41,424 nt of DNA from Flavobacteriaceae bacterium (GCA_020854235.1 JADZFW010000169.1:1-41424); one strand, 5' to 3'; positions 6,241-14,697 are shown, counted from the stretch's first letter. Notes: a model not told the origin generated them from the sequence alone. A program made the numbers and translations.

Positions 6241-7310
6241 TGGAACAATATAAGAACTCAATCTACAAAGTCATTACCGCTTCTGGTACCGGAAGTGGTT
6301 TTATGATTTCGGGTAAAAATTATATCATTACCAATTACCATGTGGTGGAAGGTGAACGCGAAGTGGCACTGGAAGATCTTTACAGAAATCGATTCCTAGC
6401 CAAAGTGGTCATGGTCAATCCCGATATTGATTTGGCTTTTTTACGCGCAGACGGATTAAATTATGAAAATGCGGCTATCAAACTCAACCCAATGGTCAGT
6501 ATTGCCAATACCCAAAAAGTATACATCAATGGCTTTCCCATGGGATTACCCTATACCATCACCGAAGGTATCATTTCATCGGTGAGCCAACCTATGGGCA
6601 ATCGACAGTTTTTACAGACTGATGCCGCAATCAATCCCGGAAACTCAGGTGGTCCCATTATTAATTCGGAAGGGGAATTGATAGCGGTCACAACAGCTAA
6701 AATCGATGCTGCAGATAACATGGGTTTTGGAATCCGACTGTCTGAAGTCATAAAAGAAATGGATGACTATACGTATTCCGACCAAGTTTTCCGTTTGAAA
6801 TGCAATTCCTGCGATAGCTTTATCGAACAAAATGCTAAGTTCTGCTCCAATTGCGGTAGTACGGTCAATCCGGTTGTGTTTGAAACACTTGAAAAATCTT
6901 TTCTGGTTAATTTTGTTGAAGATACCTTGTTGGAATTAGGCGAAAATCCGGTTTTGTGCCGATCTGGTAGAGAATTTTGGGAATTCCATCACGGTAGTGC
7001 TTTGATTAGAGTGTTCATCTATAAGAAAGATTATTTGGTCGTTACTTCTCCGTTGAATAAATTACCCAAAACAAAATTGAGTGAATTGTACCAACATTTG
7101 ACCGGTAGGGATATTCTTCCCTATATGTTTGGAATCAATGAAAACAAGATATTTATTTCCTACCGAGTTTATATGAATGATATTTATTCCGATTATAAGG
7201 ACGCTATCAAACAAAAGATGTTGAATGTGATGAAAATAGCCGACGAACTAGACCATTTCTTCCACGATACATTCGGTTGTGAGTATTCATTTGAATCCAA
7301 AAACGAATAA
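6240..7310 (+). CDS. Cytoplasmic trypsin-like (S1C/HtrA-type) protease with zinc ribbon and YbjN-like C-terminus
   Basis: The 356-residue product begins directly with the protease fold and lacks a signal peptide, unlike periplasmic DegP/HtrA. The catalytic triad is visible: H34 in NYHVVEG, D64 in NPDIDLAFL, and S136 in NPGNSGGP. No PDZ domain follows. Instead residues 188-205 form a zinc ribbon with two CxxC pairs (CNSC ... CSNC), and residues about 215-350 resemble a YbjN-type domain (LLELGENPVL, SALIRVFIYKKDYLVVTSPL, FGINENKIFISYRV). The upstream gene overlaps by one base and may carry a related domain. The substrate is unknown; an intracellular regulatory protease is a reasonable inference. 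Confidence 0.8.
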   Translation: MEQYKNSIYKVITASGTGSGFMISGKNYIITNYHVVEGEREVALEDLYRNRFLAKVVMVNPDIDLAFLRADGLNYENAAIKLNPMVSIANTQKVYINGFPMGLPYTITEGIISSVSQPMGNRQFLQTDAAINPGNSGGPIINSEGELIAVTTAKIDAADNMGFGIRLSEVIKEMDDYTYSDQVFRLKCNSCDSFIEQNAKFCSNCGSTVNPVVFETLEKSFLVNFVEDTLLELGENPVLCRSGREFWEFHHGSALIRVFIYKKDYLVVTSPLNKLPKTKLSELYQHLTGRDILPYMFGINENKIFISYRVYMNDIYSDYKDAIKQKMLNVMKIADELDHFFHDTFGCEYSFESKNE

Positions 7311-7320
7311 GTTTAACAAA

Positions 7321-7977
7321 ATGAATATGTTTTTTAAAAATTTAGTACTCATATTTGCATTTTCAAGTCTATTACTAACTTTTAATTTTTGCAAACACAT
7401 GTCTACTGCTCAACCCACACAACCCGCCCAACAAGTAAATGACTCACTAGAACTAGCTACCTTTGGAGGTGGTTGCTTTTGGTGTACCGAAGCCATGTTT
7501 GATCAATTGGAAGGTGTAATCTCAGTCGAATCGGGATATGCCGGTGGATTGGTAGTCGATCCTTCTTATGAAGATGTTTGTACCGGTAAAACCGGACACG
7601 CCGAAGTCATTCGGATTGCATTTGATCCTCGAAAAATTGAATATGAATTTTTACTCGAAGTGTTTTTCAATACCCATGACCCTACCACTTTAAATCGTCA
7701 AGGTGGTGACGTTGGTACTCAATATCGTTCGGCTGTATTTTATCACTCGGAATCTCAAAAAATCACTGCCGAAAAAATGATTCGAGAATTGACGGAGGAA
7801 AAAGTCTATAAAGATCCGATTGTGACCGAAGTAACGCCCATTAATAATTATTCCCAAGCGGAGGATTACCATCAAGAATATCTAGACAACAATCCCGGTA
7901 ATCCCTACTGTCAAGTAGTCGTAAGCCCGAAAGTGGAAAAATTTAGAAAGAAATACGCCGAGAAATTAAAGAAATAG
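7321..7977 (+). CDS. msrA: Peptide methionine-(S)-sulfoxide reductase MsrA, exported
   Basis: MsrA reduces the S epimer of methionine sulfoxide in proteins using thioredoxin-type reductants. The catalytic motif GCFWCTE is at residues 51-57 with C52 as the active cysteine; ESGYAGG, HAEV and YHQEYL are also present, all MsrA hallmarks. The start chosen is ATG at 7321, giving 218 residues with a hydrophobic N-terminus (about 5-21), so the enzyme is probably periplasmic or membrane-attached. A Cys at 24 (FNFC) does not make a good lipobox. A GTG at 7279 would extend the frame 14 residues into the previous gene and is less likely. The gap from the protease gene is 10 bases, so co-transcription is likely. 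Confidence 0.92.
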   Translation: MNMFFKNLVLIFAFSSLLLTFNFCKHMSTAQPTQPAQQVNDSLELATFGGGCFWCTEAMFDQLEGVISVESGYAGGLVVDPSYEDVCTGKTGHAEVIRIAFDPRKIEYEFLLEVFFNTHDPTTLNRQGGDVGTQYRSAVFYHSESQKITAEKMIRELTEEKVYKDPIVTEVTPINNYSQAEDYHQEYLDNNPGNPYCQVVVSPKVEKFRKKYAEKLKK

Positions 7978-8059
7978 AACTTGAATTTTAATTGAAATAG
8001 TGAAATGTTTTCATCTAAATTCATAATTCCTAATTCAGAATTGTTCTAACAATATTAAA

Positions 8060-9082
8060 ATGTACAAATCCATCATAAGACCCATTTTATTTCGTTTCGA
8101 TCCCGAACGAATTCACGGATGGGTATTTTTCTGGCTTAAGACTTTGCAACGAATACCATTTGCTTTAAATATCATCAGTAAAATTCACACGTATCAGCAT
8201 CCAAATTTATCTCGTAACGTAATGGGTATTACTTTTCCAAATCCCATCGGTTTGGCTGCGGGATTTGATAAAAATGCTGAAGTTATTGATGCCTTTGCGG
8301 CCATGGGTTTTGGGTTTGTGGAAATAGGCACTTTGACCCCTATAGCCCAATCCGGAAATCCCAAGAAGAGAATATTTAGAATCCCTCAAGACGAAGCCTT
8401 GATCAATCGTATGGGTTTCAATAATGAAGGGGTAACCGTAGCGGTTGAAAAATTGAAAAGGAGAAAATCCAAGGTTATTGTGGGTGGAAACATCGGTAAA
8501 AATAAAATTACACCCAATGAAATTGCCGTTTCCGATTATGTACTGGCTTTTAACGAATTGTTTGACTACGTCGATTATTTTGTGGTCAATGTGAGTTCGC
8601 CCAATACCCCCAATCTAAGGGACTTACAAGAAAAAGAACCCTTAAAGGAATTGCTGAATGCCTTACAACAACAAAATTTTGCCAAACCGACTAGCAAACC
8701 CATTTTACTCAAAATCGCTCCCGATTTAACCGATTCTCAACTGTTGGATATCATTGAAATCGTCAACGAAACCAAGATACAAGGCGTCATTGCAACCAAT
8801 ACTACTTTGAGTAGAAACCATCTAAGTATTTCTAAAAATGTAATTGAACAAATAGGAAATGGCGGTTTGAGTGGCAAACCCTTACGCGAACGAAGTACGG
8901 AAGTCATTCGGTTTTTGGCCGAAAAATCCAATAAATCTTTTGTGATCATGGGAGTAGGAGGTATCCATACCGCAGAAGATGCTCGAGAAAAACTAGCAGC
9001 AGGAGCCGATTTAATTCAAATTTACACCGGATTTATATATGAAGGTCCCGGAATGATTAAAAAAATCTTGAAAAATCTATAA
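8060..9082 (+). CDS. pyrD: Dihydroorotate dehydrogenase (quinone), class 2
   Basis: The enzyme oxidises dihydroorotate to orotate in pyrimidine synthesis and passes electrons through FMN to quinone at the inner membrane. The length (340 residues) and the N-terminal helical extension (about 1-40, [15 protein letters not shown]) are typical of class 2. Core motifs are [13 protein letters not shown] (60-72), EIGTLTP, NRMGFNN (116-122), [13 protein letters not shown] (175-187) with the catalytic Ser, [10 protein letters not shown] and VIATNTT. The start ATG lies 82 bases after msrA. It stands between two methionine-sulfoxide repair genes. Confidence 0.96.
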   Translation: MYKSIIRPILFRFDPERIHGWVFFWLKTLQRIPFALNIISKIHTYQHPNLSRNVMGITFPNPIGLAAGFDKNAEVIDAFAAMGFGFVEIGTLTPIAQSGNPKKRIFRIPQDEALINRMGFNNEGVTVAVEKLKRRKSKVIVGGNIGKNKITPNEIAVSDYVLAFNELFDYVDYFVVNVSSPNTPNLRDLQEKEPLKELLNALQQQNFAKPTSKPILLKIAPDLTDSQLLDIIEIVNETKIQGVIATNTTLSRNHLSISKNVIEQIGNGGLSGKPLRERSTEVIRFLAEKSNKSFVIMGVGGIHTAEDAREKLAAGADLIQIYTGFIYEGPGMIKKILKNL

Positions 9083-9124
9083 ATCAATCAGTATAAAATC
9101 TATCTAAAAACTACACTATATTTT

Positions 9125-9592
9125 ATGAATTTCGACCAACTTGAATCTCAGGTTAAAGCTATTATTGAAGAAAAAGTACCCAATCAAACCGAAAAGTTAC
9201 AAGCCATCTGCGACTTATTACACAGCGAAATACCCTATTATACGTGGGTAGGTTTTTACTTTGCCGATGCAGCTTCCAAAACTTTACATCTAGGTCCCTT
9301 TGCCGGTATGCCTACTGACCACATCGCAATCCCTTTTGGTAAAGGCATCTGTGGGCAAGTAGCAGTGTCCAATCAAAACTTCATCGTTCCCGATGTCCAT
9401 GCCCAAGACAATTACATCGCGTGTAGCTTAACCGTTAAATCTGAAATAGTCATTCCCTTATTCGTAAAGGGTCAAAACATCGGACAAATTGATATAGACT
9501 CCGATACAATCAATGCCTTTACCGATAAAGACGAAGCATTTTTGGTAAATATCAATAAACTAATAAGTGATTACTTAGAACAAATAAAGTAA
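9125..9592 (+). CDS. GAF-domain protein, probable free methionine-(R)-sulfoxide reductase
   Basis: The 155-residue single-GAF protein matches the fRMsr (YebR) family, which reduces free methionine-R-sulfoxide. The diagnostic segments are YTWVGFYF (about 39-46), IPFGKGICGQVA with C76, PDVHAQDNYIAC with C100, and SEIVIPLF. The 24-residue spacing between C76 and C100 equals that of the two main catalytic cysteines in E. coli YebR. The third, auxiliary cysteine found in YebR is His or another residue here (around 66), as in some family members. It follows pyrD by 42 bases. Ligand-binding GAF proteins without reductase activity are the alternative, but the Cys pair argues against that. Confidence 0.85.
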   Translation: MNFDQLESQVKAIIEEKVPNQTEKLQAICDLLHSEIPYYTWVGFYFADAASKTLHLGPFAGMPTDHIAIPFGKGICGQVAVSNQNFIVPDVHAQDNYIACSLTVKSEIVIPLFVKGQNIGQIDIDSDTINAFTDKDEAFLVNINKLISDYLEQIK

Positions 9593-9646
9593 TGAATCAA
9601 GCAATCATGAAAATTTGATAGAATCCATTCCCCAACCCAATAACCA

Positions 9647-9701
9647 TCCCGATAGCTATCGGGACTCAATAACCCAATAACCTGCCTCGCGGCAAGGCGG
9701 G
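9647..9701. repeat. Two short palindromes in a small-repeat patch
   Basis: TCCCGATAGCTATCGGGA (9647-9664) is a perfect 18-base palindrome, and CCTGCCT / AGGCGGG (9681-9701) forms a second hairpin. Between and after them the word CAATAAC recurs several times. This resembles the short palindromic intergenic repeats common in Bacteroidota. It may end transcription after the fRMsr gene, but there is no T-run. Confidence 0.6.
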
Positions 9702-9779
9702 CTCAATAACTCAATAACTCAATAATCCAATTTCGCCACAATAATTTCAAATTACTTATTATAATAATAAAGAAACTAG

Positions 9780-9787
9780 TATTTTTG
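9780..9787 (+). promoter_or_regulatory. Promoter -7 element for the transketolase gene
   Basis: TATTTTTG fits the Bacteroidota -7 consensus TAnnTTTG and lies 17 bases before the ATG at 9805. No clear -33 TTG is visible. Confidence 0.5.
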
Positions 9788-9804
9788 CATCAAAATATAG
9801 GATA

Positions 9805-10650
9805 ATGCCCACAACACAACAACTTCAGGATTTTGCACAACAAGTACGTCGTGATATCGTAAGAATGGTTCATAAAGTACAATCCGGTCATCCGGGTGGT
9901 TCTTTGAGTTCCAATGAATTTCTAACTGTACTTTTTCAGGAAGTTCTGCAATACAAATTACCTTTTCAAATGGAAGGAAAAAATGAGGATATGTTTTTCC
10001 TTTCCAATGGACATATTACACCCGCTTTTTATGCTGTTTTAGCAAGGAGTGGATTTTTTCCGGTATCCGAATTAGCGTCATTCAGATTGTTTGGTTCTAG
10101 ACTACAAGGACATCCTTCTTCACATGATAAGCTTCCCGGAGTACGTGTAGCCGCCGGATCCTTAGGTCAAGGATTGAGTGTAGCACTAGGTGTGGCACAA
10201 GCCAAAAAAATGGATGGAGATACCCACATAGTATATACCTTACACGGCGATGGTGAATTGCAAGAAGGTCAAATTTGGGAAGCAGTTCTCTATGCCGGTG
10301 CCAAAAAAGTGGATAATCTCATTGCCAGTGTGGATTACAACAAAGCCCAAATTGATGGTTTTACTGATGACGTCGTTTCTTTGGGAAATTTGAGAGCCAA
10401 ATTCGAAGCATTCGGTTGGGCTGTGATAGATGTTGAAAAGGGTAATGACATTGCCTCAGTTTCTGCCGGAATGAAAGAAGCCAAAGCCCTTACTGGGAAA
10501 GGAAAACCGGTTTGTGTACTATTGCATACGCAAATGGGAAATGGAGTAGATTTCATGATGGGTACGTACAAATGGCATGGAAATCCTCCCAATGATGATC
10601 AATTAGCTTCCGCTTTAGCGCAAAATGCAGAGACATTAGGGGATTATTAA
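9805..10650 (+). CDS. Transketolase, N-terminal (ThDP-binding) subunit
   Basis: Transketolase moves two-carbon units between sugar phosphates in the pentose phosphate pathway. This 281-residue protein equals the N-terminal domain only: GHPGGSLSSNEF (about 29-40), PGVRVAAGSLGQGLSVALG, and the thiamine-diphosphate/metal motif HGDGELQEGQIWEA are present. The length is normal for the N-terminal half of split transketolases. The C-terminal subunit, which usually lies directly downstream, is not next to it or elsewhere in the window; a hairpin and a beta-lactamase gene follow instead. It should need that partner for activity. Confidence 0.93.
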   Translation: MPTTQQLQDFAQQVRRDIVRMVHKVQSGHPGGSLSSNEFLTVLFQEVLQYKLPFQMEGKNEDMFFLSNGHITPAFYAVLARSGFFPVSELASFRLFGSRLQGHPSSHDKLPGVRVAAGSLGQGLSVALGVAQAKKMDGDTHIVYTLHGDGELQEGQIWEAVLYAGAKKVDNLIASVDYNKAQIDGFTDDVVSLGNLRAKFEAFGWAVIDVEKGNDIASVSAGMKEAKALTGKGKPVCVLLHTQMGNGVDFMMGTYKWHGNPPNDDQLASALAQNAETLGDY

Positions 10651-10657
10651 GATATGC

Positions 10658-10690
10658 AAACCCCAAGGGTTTCTAAAACCCTTGGGGTTT
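10658..10690. terminator. Perfect 15-bp-stem hairpin after the transketolase gene
   Basis: AAACCCCAAGGGTTT, a 3-base loop (CTA) and the exact complement form a hairpin that can act in both directions. The same stem recurs after the beta-lactamase gene. Confidence 0.75.
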
Positions 10691-10709
10691 ATAAAATGTA
10701 TTTATTAAA

Positions 10710-11543
10710 ATGTACAAGTTTATTTCAGGCATACTCCTATTAGCGGTCTTAGGACTATTGAGTTGCCAAACACCACAACCTCCGCAACCTCAAAAACAAT
10801 CCGAGATCATTCGTTCGGATTTTAAAAAATACTATGATCCTTACCATTTCGAAGGCTCATTTGTGTTATACAATCCTCAAAAAGACCAGTATACTTTTTA
10901 CAATAAAGACCAATTCAATAGCGAATTTACACCTGCCTCTACTTTCAAAATTTGTAATTCTTTAATCGGATTGGAAACAGGTGTTATTCCCGATGTAAAT
11001 TTTGTATTACCATGGGATGGCGTGAAAAGATTCAATCCCGATTGGAATAAAGATCACAATTTAAAAACAGCTTACCAAAATTCAGTGGTTTGGTATTATC
11101 AAGAATTGGCAAGAAGAGTAGGAGAGAAAGAGATGAAAAAGTGGATGGATACGATTCAATTTGGAAATAGAGATATTTCCGGTGGTATTGATCATTTTTG
11201 GTTGAATGGAGGAATGCGTATTACGCCCAAACAACAAATCGATTTTTTGAAAAGATTGCATGATAACCAACTTCCTTTTTCACAACGTACGGTTGACAAA
11301 GTCAAAGATATCATGATTGCCAAAGACACTTTGGGCTATGTACTCCGAGCCAAAACCGGTTGGGGTCAACAAGACCAAAAAGAAATCGGTTGGTACGTAG
11401 GTTATGTGGAAAAAAATAAGGAAGTGTATTACTTTGCCAATTGTGTTCAAACGACTGAAGAACCCAATAAAGAACTACTCAATGCTAGAAAAGAGATAGT
11501 CTATGCTATTTTAAAGGATTTGGGTATTGTCGAAAATTGGTAA
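10710..11543 (+). CDS. Class D (OXA-type) beta-lactamase, lipoprotein
   Basis: Class D serine beta-lactamases hydrolyse beta-lactams with an acyl-enzyme at the Ser of STFK. Visible motifs are STFK at 77-80, SVV at 125-127, FGN at 151-153 (the usual motif is YGN), a Trp at 164 and KTG at 215-217, all in the correct order. The 277-residue length fits. The N-terminus (residues 1-19) is a lipoprotein signal with LLSC and C19 as the lipidated residue, followed by a Pro/Gln-rich linker, so the enzyme is probably membrane-attached in the periplasm. Two near-identical hairpins bracket the gene (10658-10690 and 11548-11580). No transposase or other resistance gene is nearby, so this is more likely an intrinsic chromosomal enzyme than a recent acquisition. 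Spectrum cannot be deduced. Confidence 0.9.
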   Translation: MYKFISGILLLAVLGLLSCQTPQPPQPQKQSEIIRSDFKKYYDPYHFEGSFVLYNPQKDQYTFYNKDQFNSEFTPASTFKICNSLIGLETGVIPDVNFVLPWDGVKRFNPDWNKDHNLKTAYQNSVVWYYQELARRVGEKEMKKWMDTIQFGNRDISGGIDHFWLNGGMRITPKQQIDFLKRLHDNQLPFSQRTVDKVKDIMIAKDTLGYVLRAKTGWGQQDQKEIGWYVGYVEKNKEVYYFANCVQTTEEPNKELLNARKEIVYAILKDLGIVENW

Positions 11544-11547
11544 ATTT

Positions 11548-11580
11548 AAACCCCAAGGGTTTTTGAAACCCTTGGGGTTT
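11548..11580. terminator. Perfect 15-bp-stem hairpin after the beta-lactamase gene
   Basis: It has the same stem as at 10658-10690, differing only in the 3-base loop (TTG). It lies between the convergent stops of the beta-lactamase and the minus-strand lipoprotein gene, so it probably terminates both. Confidence 0.8.
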
Positions 11581-11583
11581 GAA

Positions 11584-12084
11584 CTATAACCCGGTAGTAA
11601 AAGTTCCAAATTCAAAACTCTCATACAAGATACTGTCACTTCCATTTTCAAGTTTCATATTATGTAAAGTGATATAATGTTTGTATCCGATATGAACATC
11701 ATTACTGTCATAATATTTGGTAGTTTCAACCTGAATATAATTGTCAGCACCAGCTACACCTGTCCAGTTTTTGGTAACCGTAGGAGTAATAGGAGGTAAG
11801 GTTTGACAAAAATAATCGGTTCCTATAGCGCCATCAAAAATCCTATATTGTAGATTGGTTGCAGAAATATACAATTTTAAGGGTGTTGTGGTTTCAGCAT
11901 TTGTAATGACCGTACTATTCAATACCAAAACCAAAGCTTCACTATCTTCAGAATTGGTTCGGTATAAGATATAGGTCCCACAATCCTGAACAGTCTCTTC
12001 AAATTGAAACGAAGGAATTTCAAAATCTCCTTTATCACAACTTGCCAATAAAACGATTGCTAGTATAGTTAATATTTTTTTCAT
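11584..12084 (-). CDS. Small lipoprotein of unknown function
   Basis: The 166-residue product starts with a lipoprotein signal (MKKILTILAIVLLASCDKG) with C16 in LLASC, so it is lipid-anchored, and the following DKGDFE sequence is acidic as in many surface-exposed Bacteroidota lipoproteins. The mature part contains a few Cys residues and short alternating beta-type segments (ALVLVLNSTVI, TPLKLYISATNL), suggesting a beta sandwich. No family is recognised. A TAnnTTTG promoter element precedes it. It stands alone, convergent with the beta-lactamase gene. Confidence 0.75.
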   Translation of the reverse strand: MKKILTILAIVLLASCDKGDFEIPSFQFEETVQDCGTYILYRTNSEDSEALVLVLNSTVITNAETTTPLKLYISATNLQYRIFDGAIGTDYFCQTLPPITPTVTKNWTGVAGADNYIQVETTKYYDSNDVHIGYKHYITLHNMKLENGSDSILYESFEFGTFTTGL

Positions 12085-12101
12085 GTCTTTGAAATAGTTT
12101 T

Positions 12102-12109
12102 CAAAAGTA
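12102..12109 (-). promoter_or_regulatory. Promoter -7 element for the small lipoprotein gene
   Basis: On the minus strand this reads TACTTTTG, matching TAnnTTTG, 17 bases before the ATG at 12084. Confidence 0.5.
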
Positions 12110-12142
12110 AATGTATTTTATTGCTACAGTTAAAAAGTTAAG

Positions 12143-12961
12143 TTAAAATCCTTTTATTACTTGACGTAAGGCTACTAGATGTCTCAATAGGTTTTCCAAA
12201 TAGTCCAATTTCAACATATTCGCACCATCCGATTTGGCAATGGAAGGATCAAAATGGGTTTCCAAAAACAAACCATCTACTCCAACGGCTATTCCCGCAC
12301 GGGCAATGGTTTCGATCAATTCGGGTTTGCCTCCGGTTACACCACTACTTTGATTGGGTTGTTGCAATGAATGCGTAATATCCAAGACGGTTGTGGCAAA
12401 TTTTTGCATTTCAGGAATTCCTCTGAAATCCACGACCATATCTTGATAACCAAACATACTGCCTCTATCGGTGACCATTACATGGGGATTACCACTTTCC
12501 TGAACTTTTACAACGGCATGTTGCATCGATCCGGGACTCATGAATTGGCCTTTTTTGATATTGATGACTTTTCCGGTTTGAGCTGCTGCTACCAATAAAT
12601 CGGTTTGACGTGCTAAAAAAGCAGGAATTTGTAAAATGTCAACATATGCAGCTGCCATTTCGGCATCACTTTCTTTGTGAATATCTGTTATGGTTGGAAC
12701 TCCAAAAGTCTTTCCAACTTTGGCTAAAATTTGTAGAGCTTTTTCATCACCAATACCTGTAAAACTGTCCAATCGAGAACGATTGGCTTTTTTAAAACTA
12801 CCCTTAAATACATAAGGAATTTTCAATTCATCTGTTAATTTTACAACTTTTTCAGCGATGCGCATAGCCATATCTTCGCCCTCAATAGCACATGGTCCGG
12901 CTAGTAAAAAGAAATTACCTGAATCCAAATTTTTGAGTTGAGGAATGTTATGTAAGTTCAT
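12143..12961 (-). CDS. kdsA: 3-deoxy-8-phosphooctulonate (KDO-8-P) synthase
   Basis: KdsA condenses phosphoenolpyruvate with arabinose 5-phosphate to give KDO-8-P for the inner core of lipopolysaccharide. The 272-residue length is standard. Motifs include LLAGPCAIEGEDMAM near the start, the family segment GSFKKANRSRLDSFTG, then TDIHKESDAE and QIPAFLARQTDLL. The start chosen is the ATG at 12961, which gives MNLHNIPQLKNL and leaves an 11-base gap from the previous gene; an upstream in-frame start at 13030 would add 23 unrelated residues and overlap the glycosyltransferase. It is the last gene of a three-gene minus-strand unit. Confidence 0.95.
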   Translation of the reverse strand: MNLHNIPQLKNLDSGNFFLLAGPCAIEGEDMAMRIAEKVVKLTDELKIPYVFKGSFKKANRSRLDSFTGIGDEKALQILAKVGKTFGVPTITDIHKESDAEMAAAYVDILQIPAFLARQTDLLVAAAQTGKVINIKKGQFMSPGSMQHAVVKVQESGNPHVMVTDRGSMFGYQDMVVDFRGIPEMQKFATTVLDITHSLQQPNQSSGVTGGKPELIETIARAGIAVGVDGLFLETHFDPSIAKSDGANMLKLDYLENLLRHLVALRQVIKGF

Positions 12962-12972
12962 AGGTGAAAGAT

Positions 12973-13881
12973 TTAGGATAACTTTTGTTTTTTGGAATGA
13001 TATAAAAAACTGAGATAACTCAATCGGCACATATCAAATAAAAATAAAGAAGGATTTTCCTTATTTAATTTGTTTTCAAATTTGTTACCGAGATGTTGGT
13101 ATATTTTTGATAATACACTCGTAATCCCATAGGATTTTAATTGCAAAAAGGTTTGAAGTAATTTATTGACCTTGGGATTTAAAATCCCCAATTCGTATAA
13201 ATTTAAAAGATTTTCAACCGCAATCTTGGTCTTTTCTAAAAATATATCATTGGATTCAATTCCGGTGTGATAAATGGGATTATCAATGTGCTTGACTTTG
13301 TACCCTTTTTTGTATAAGTCATAACTAAATACGGCATCTTCATGTCCGTATTTTTTAATAATCGGATTGAGTTGTACCTTTTCAAATATACTTCTATGAA
13401 CCAACGTATTGGACATCAACATCGACAAATGAGGCGTTTTACTTCTTTTTTCAACCGAATTACTTTCTCTTTCCATTCCATAACGATAACGCAAATGATT
13501 GGAGTCATTCAAGTCATTGGAACGATATTGAATACCTCCAAAAAAGATATTAAAATCAGGATTGATTTGAATTGCATCAACGTATTTCTGAATGAAATCT
13601 GTCCGAACAGGCAATGTATCGGCATCTAAAAACAACAACCAAGGATATTTTGATTTTTCAACCAATAAGTTTCTAATGCTACTTCGACCTAGATTCGTTT
13701 CTTGTCTGAGATGAATTACATTCGCATGATTTAATATTTTGGCTTTGTGGTTCAATGGGATTGTAGAGGCATCATCAATACAGATGACTTCATAGGGAAA
13801 CTGGCCATTGAGTTTCAACAACAAGTCCTCTACTAAAACAGAGCAATCAATATTATAAACAGGAATTAAAACCGACAGCAC
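12973..13881 (-). CDS. Family 2 (GT-A) glycosyltransferase
   Basis: The 302-residue protein begins with the GT2 nucleotide-sugar fold: MLSVLIPVYN, VICIDDAST, TNLGRSSIRN, and LLFLDADTLPV carrying the DxD metal-binding motif (about 94-98). A later GHEDAVFSYDL segment resembles the catalytic ED region of this family. There is no membrane helix. It lies 12 bases after the ftsE-like gene and 11 bases before kdsA, so it may act on LPS or another envelope glycan. Donor and acceptor cannot be told from sequence. Confidence 0.85.
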   Translation of the reverse strand: MLSVLIPVYNIDCSVLVEDLLLKLNGQFPYEVICIDDASTIPLNHKAKILNHANVIHLRQETNLGRSSIRNLLVEKSKYPWLLFLDADTLPVRTDFIQKYVDAIQINPDFNIFFGGIQYRSNDLNDSNHLRYRYGMERESNSVEKRSKTPHLSMLMSNTLVHRSIFEKVQLNPIIKKYGHEDAVFSYDLYKKGYKVKHIDNPIYHTGIESNDIFLEKTKIAVENLLNLYELGILNPKVNKLLQTFLQLKSYGITSVLSKIYQHLGNKFENKLNKENPSLFLFDMCRLSYLSFLYHSKKQKLS

Positions 13882-13893
13882 AATACCAATTTT

Positions 13894-14571
13894 TTAATGT
13901 TTGACAACTTCAAATAGTTTACCTTCTTCACATTTAATCGTAGGATAATCATATTTCATGATGACAGAATAATCGTGAGTGGCCATCAATATTCCCGTTC
14001 CATTTTTGTGAATATCGTCCAATAATTGCATAATTTCAAGAGAAGTACGTGGATCGATATTGCCCGTTGGTTCATCGGCCAAAATCAAGATAGGGTCATT
14101 GAGTAAAGCTCGGGCAATAGCAATACGTTGCTGTTCTCCACCCGATAATTCGTAAGGTTTCTTCTGACCTTTATCCGATAATTTTACCATATCCAACACC
14201 ATTTCAATGCGTTCATTAATATCGGTTTTCTCTGTCCAACCTGTTGCATGCAACACAAATTCGAGATTACCGTATATACTTCTATCATTTAAAAGTTTAA
14301 AATCTTGAAAGACAATGCCCAATTTTCTCCTCAAATAGGGTATTTCACTTTCTTTCAAATTCCGCAAATCAAATCCTACTATACTGCCGGTTCCTTCTGT
14401 TAAAGGTAAATCGGCATACAAGGTCTTCATCAAACTACTTTTTCCACTTCCGGTTTTTCCTATTAAATAGTAAAATTCCCCCGGAAATAGCTCCAAATTA
14501 ACATCCGATAAGATGAGTCGAGAGTCTTGATAAATGGAAACATCATCCAATTTCAATATAGGTTGAGACAT
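13894..14571 (-). CDS. ftsE: FtsE-like ABC transporter ATP-binding protein
   Basis: FtsE with FtsX forms a divisome complex that controls peptidoglycan hydrolases from the inner face of the inner membrane. The 225-residue protein has Walker [10 protein letters not shown] (38-46), Q-loop VFQD (87-90), signature LSGGEQQR (142-149), Walker [11 protein letters not shown] (161-170) and the H-loop MATHDYS. The size and EPTGNIDP stretch fit FtsE and LolD-type proteins; FtsE is preferred on overall resemblance. No ftsX lies next to it. It is the first gene of the operon with a glycosyltransferase and kdsA, with a promoter 17 bases upstream. Confidence 0.8.
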   Translation of the reverse strand: MSQPILKLDDVSIYQDSRLILSDVNLELFPGEFYYLIGKTGSGKSSLMKTLYADLPLTEGTGSIVGFDLRNLKESEIPYLRRKLGIVFQDFKLLNDRSIYGNLEFVLHATGWTEKTDINERIEMVLDMVKLSDKGQKKPYELSGGEQQRIAIARALLNDPILILADEPTGNIDPRTSLEIMQLLDDIHKNGTGILMATHDYSVIMKYDYPTIKCEEGKLFEVVKH

Positions 14572-14587
14572 ATAAATTGATTTTTTA

Positions 14588-14595
14588 CAAAAATA
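14588..14595 (-). promoter_or_regulatory. Promoter -7 element for the ftsE-like operon
   Basis: Minus strand reads TATTTTTG (TAnnTTTG). The ATG at 14571 follows 16 bases later. A TTG lies upstream at a spacing slightly shorter than usual. Confidence 0.5.
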
Positions 14596-14697
14596 GAGTT
14601 TTTAAGTCAATTCCATTTTATTTAACACTACTTTTTACCTTAAAAAAGATTAACAAACAATTTTCTTCTATTTTTTCGTTTATAAATATAGATTTTC

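Noticed and set aside
7279-7320. Upstream GTG start for msrA
   Set aside because: It would place the start inside the protease gene and add 14 residues before the hydrophobic signal-like segment; the ATG at 7321 gives a normal N-terminus.
10710-11543. Beta-lactamase as a recently acquired resistance island
   Set aside because: No transposase, integrase or other resistance gene lies nearby, and its base composition looks like that of its neighbours; the bracketing hairpins are reported separately as a question.
12962-13030. Longer kdsA start
   Set aside because: It overlaps the glycosyltransferase gene and adds residues unlike KdsA; the ATG at 12961 gives the canonical start.
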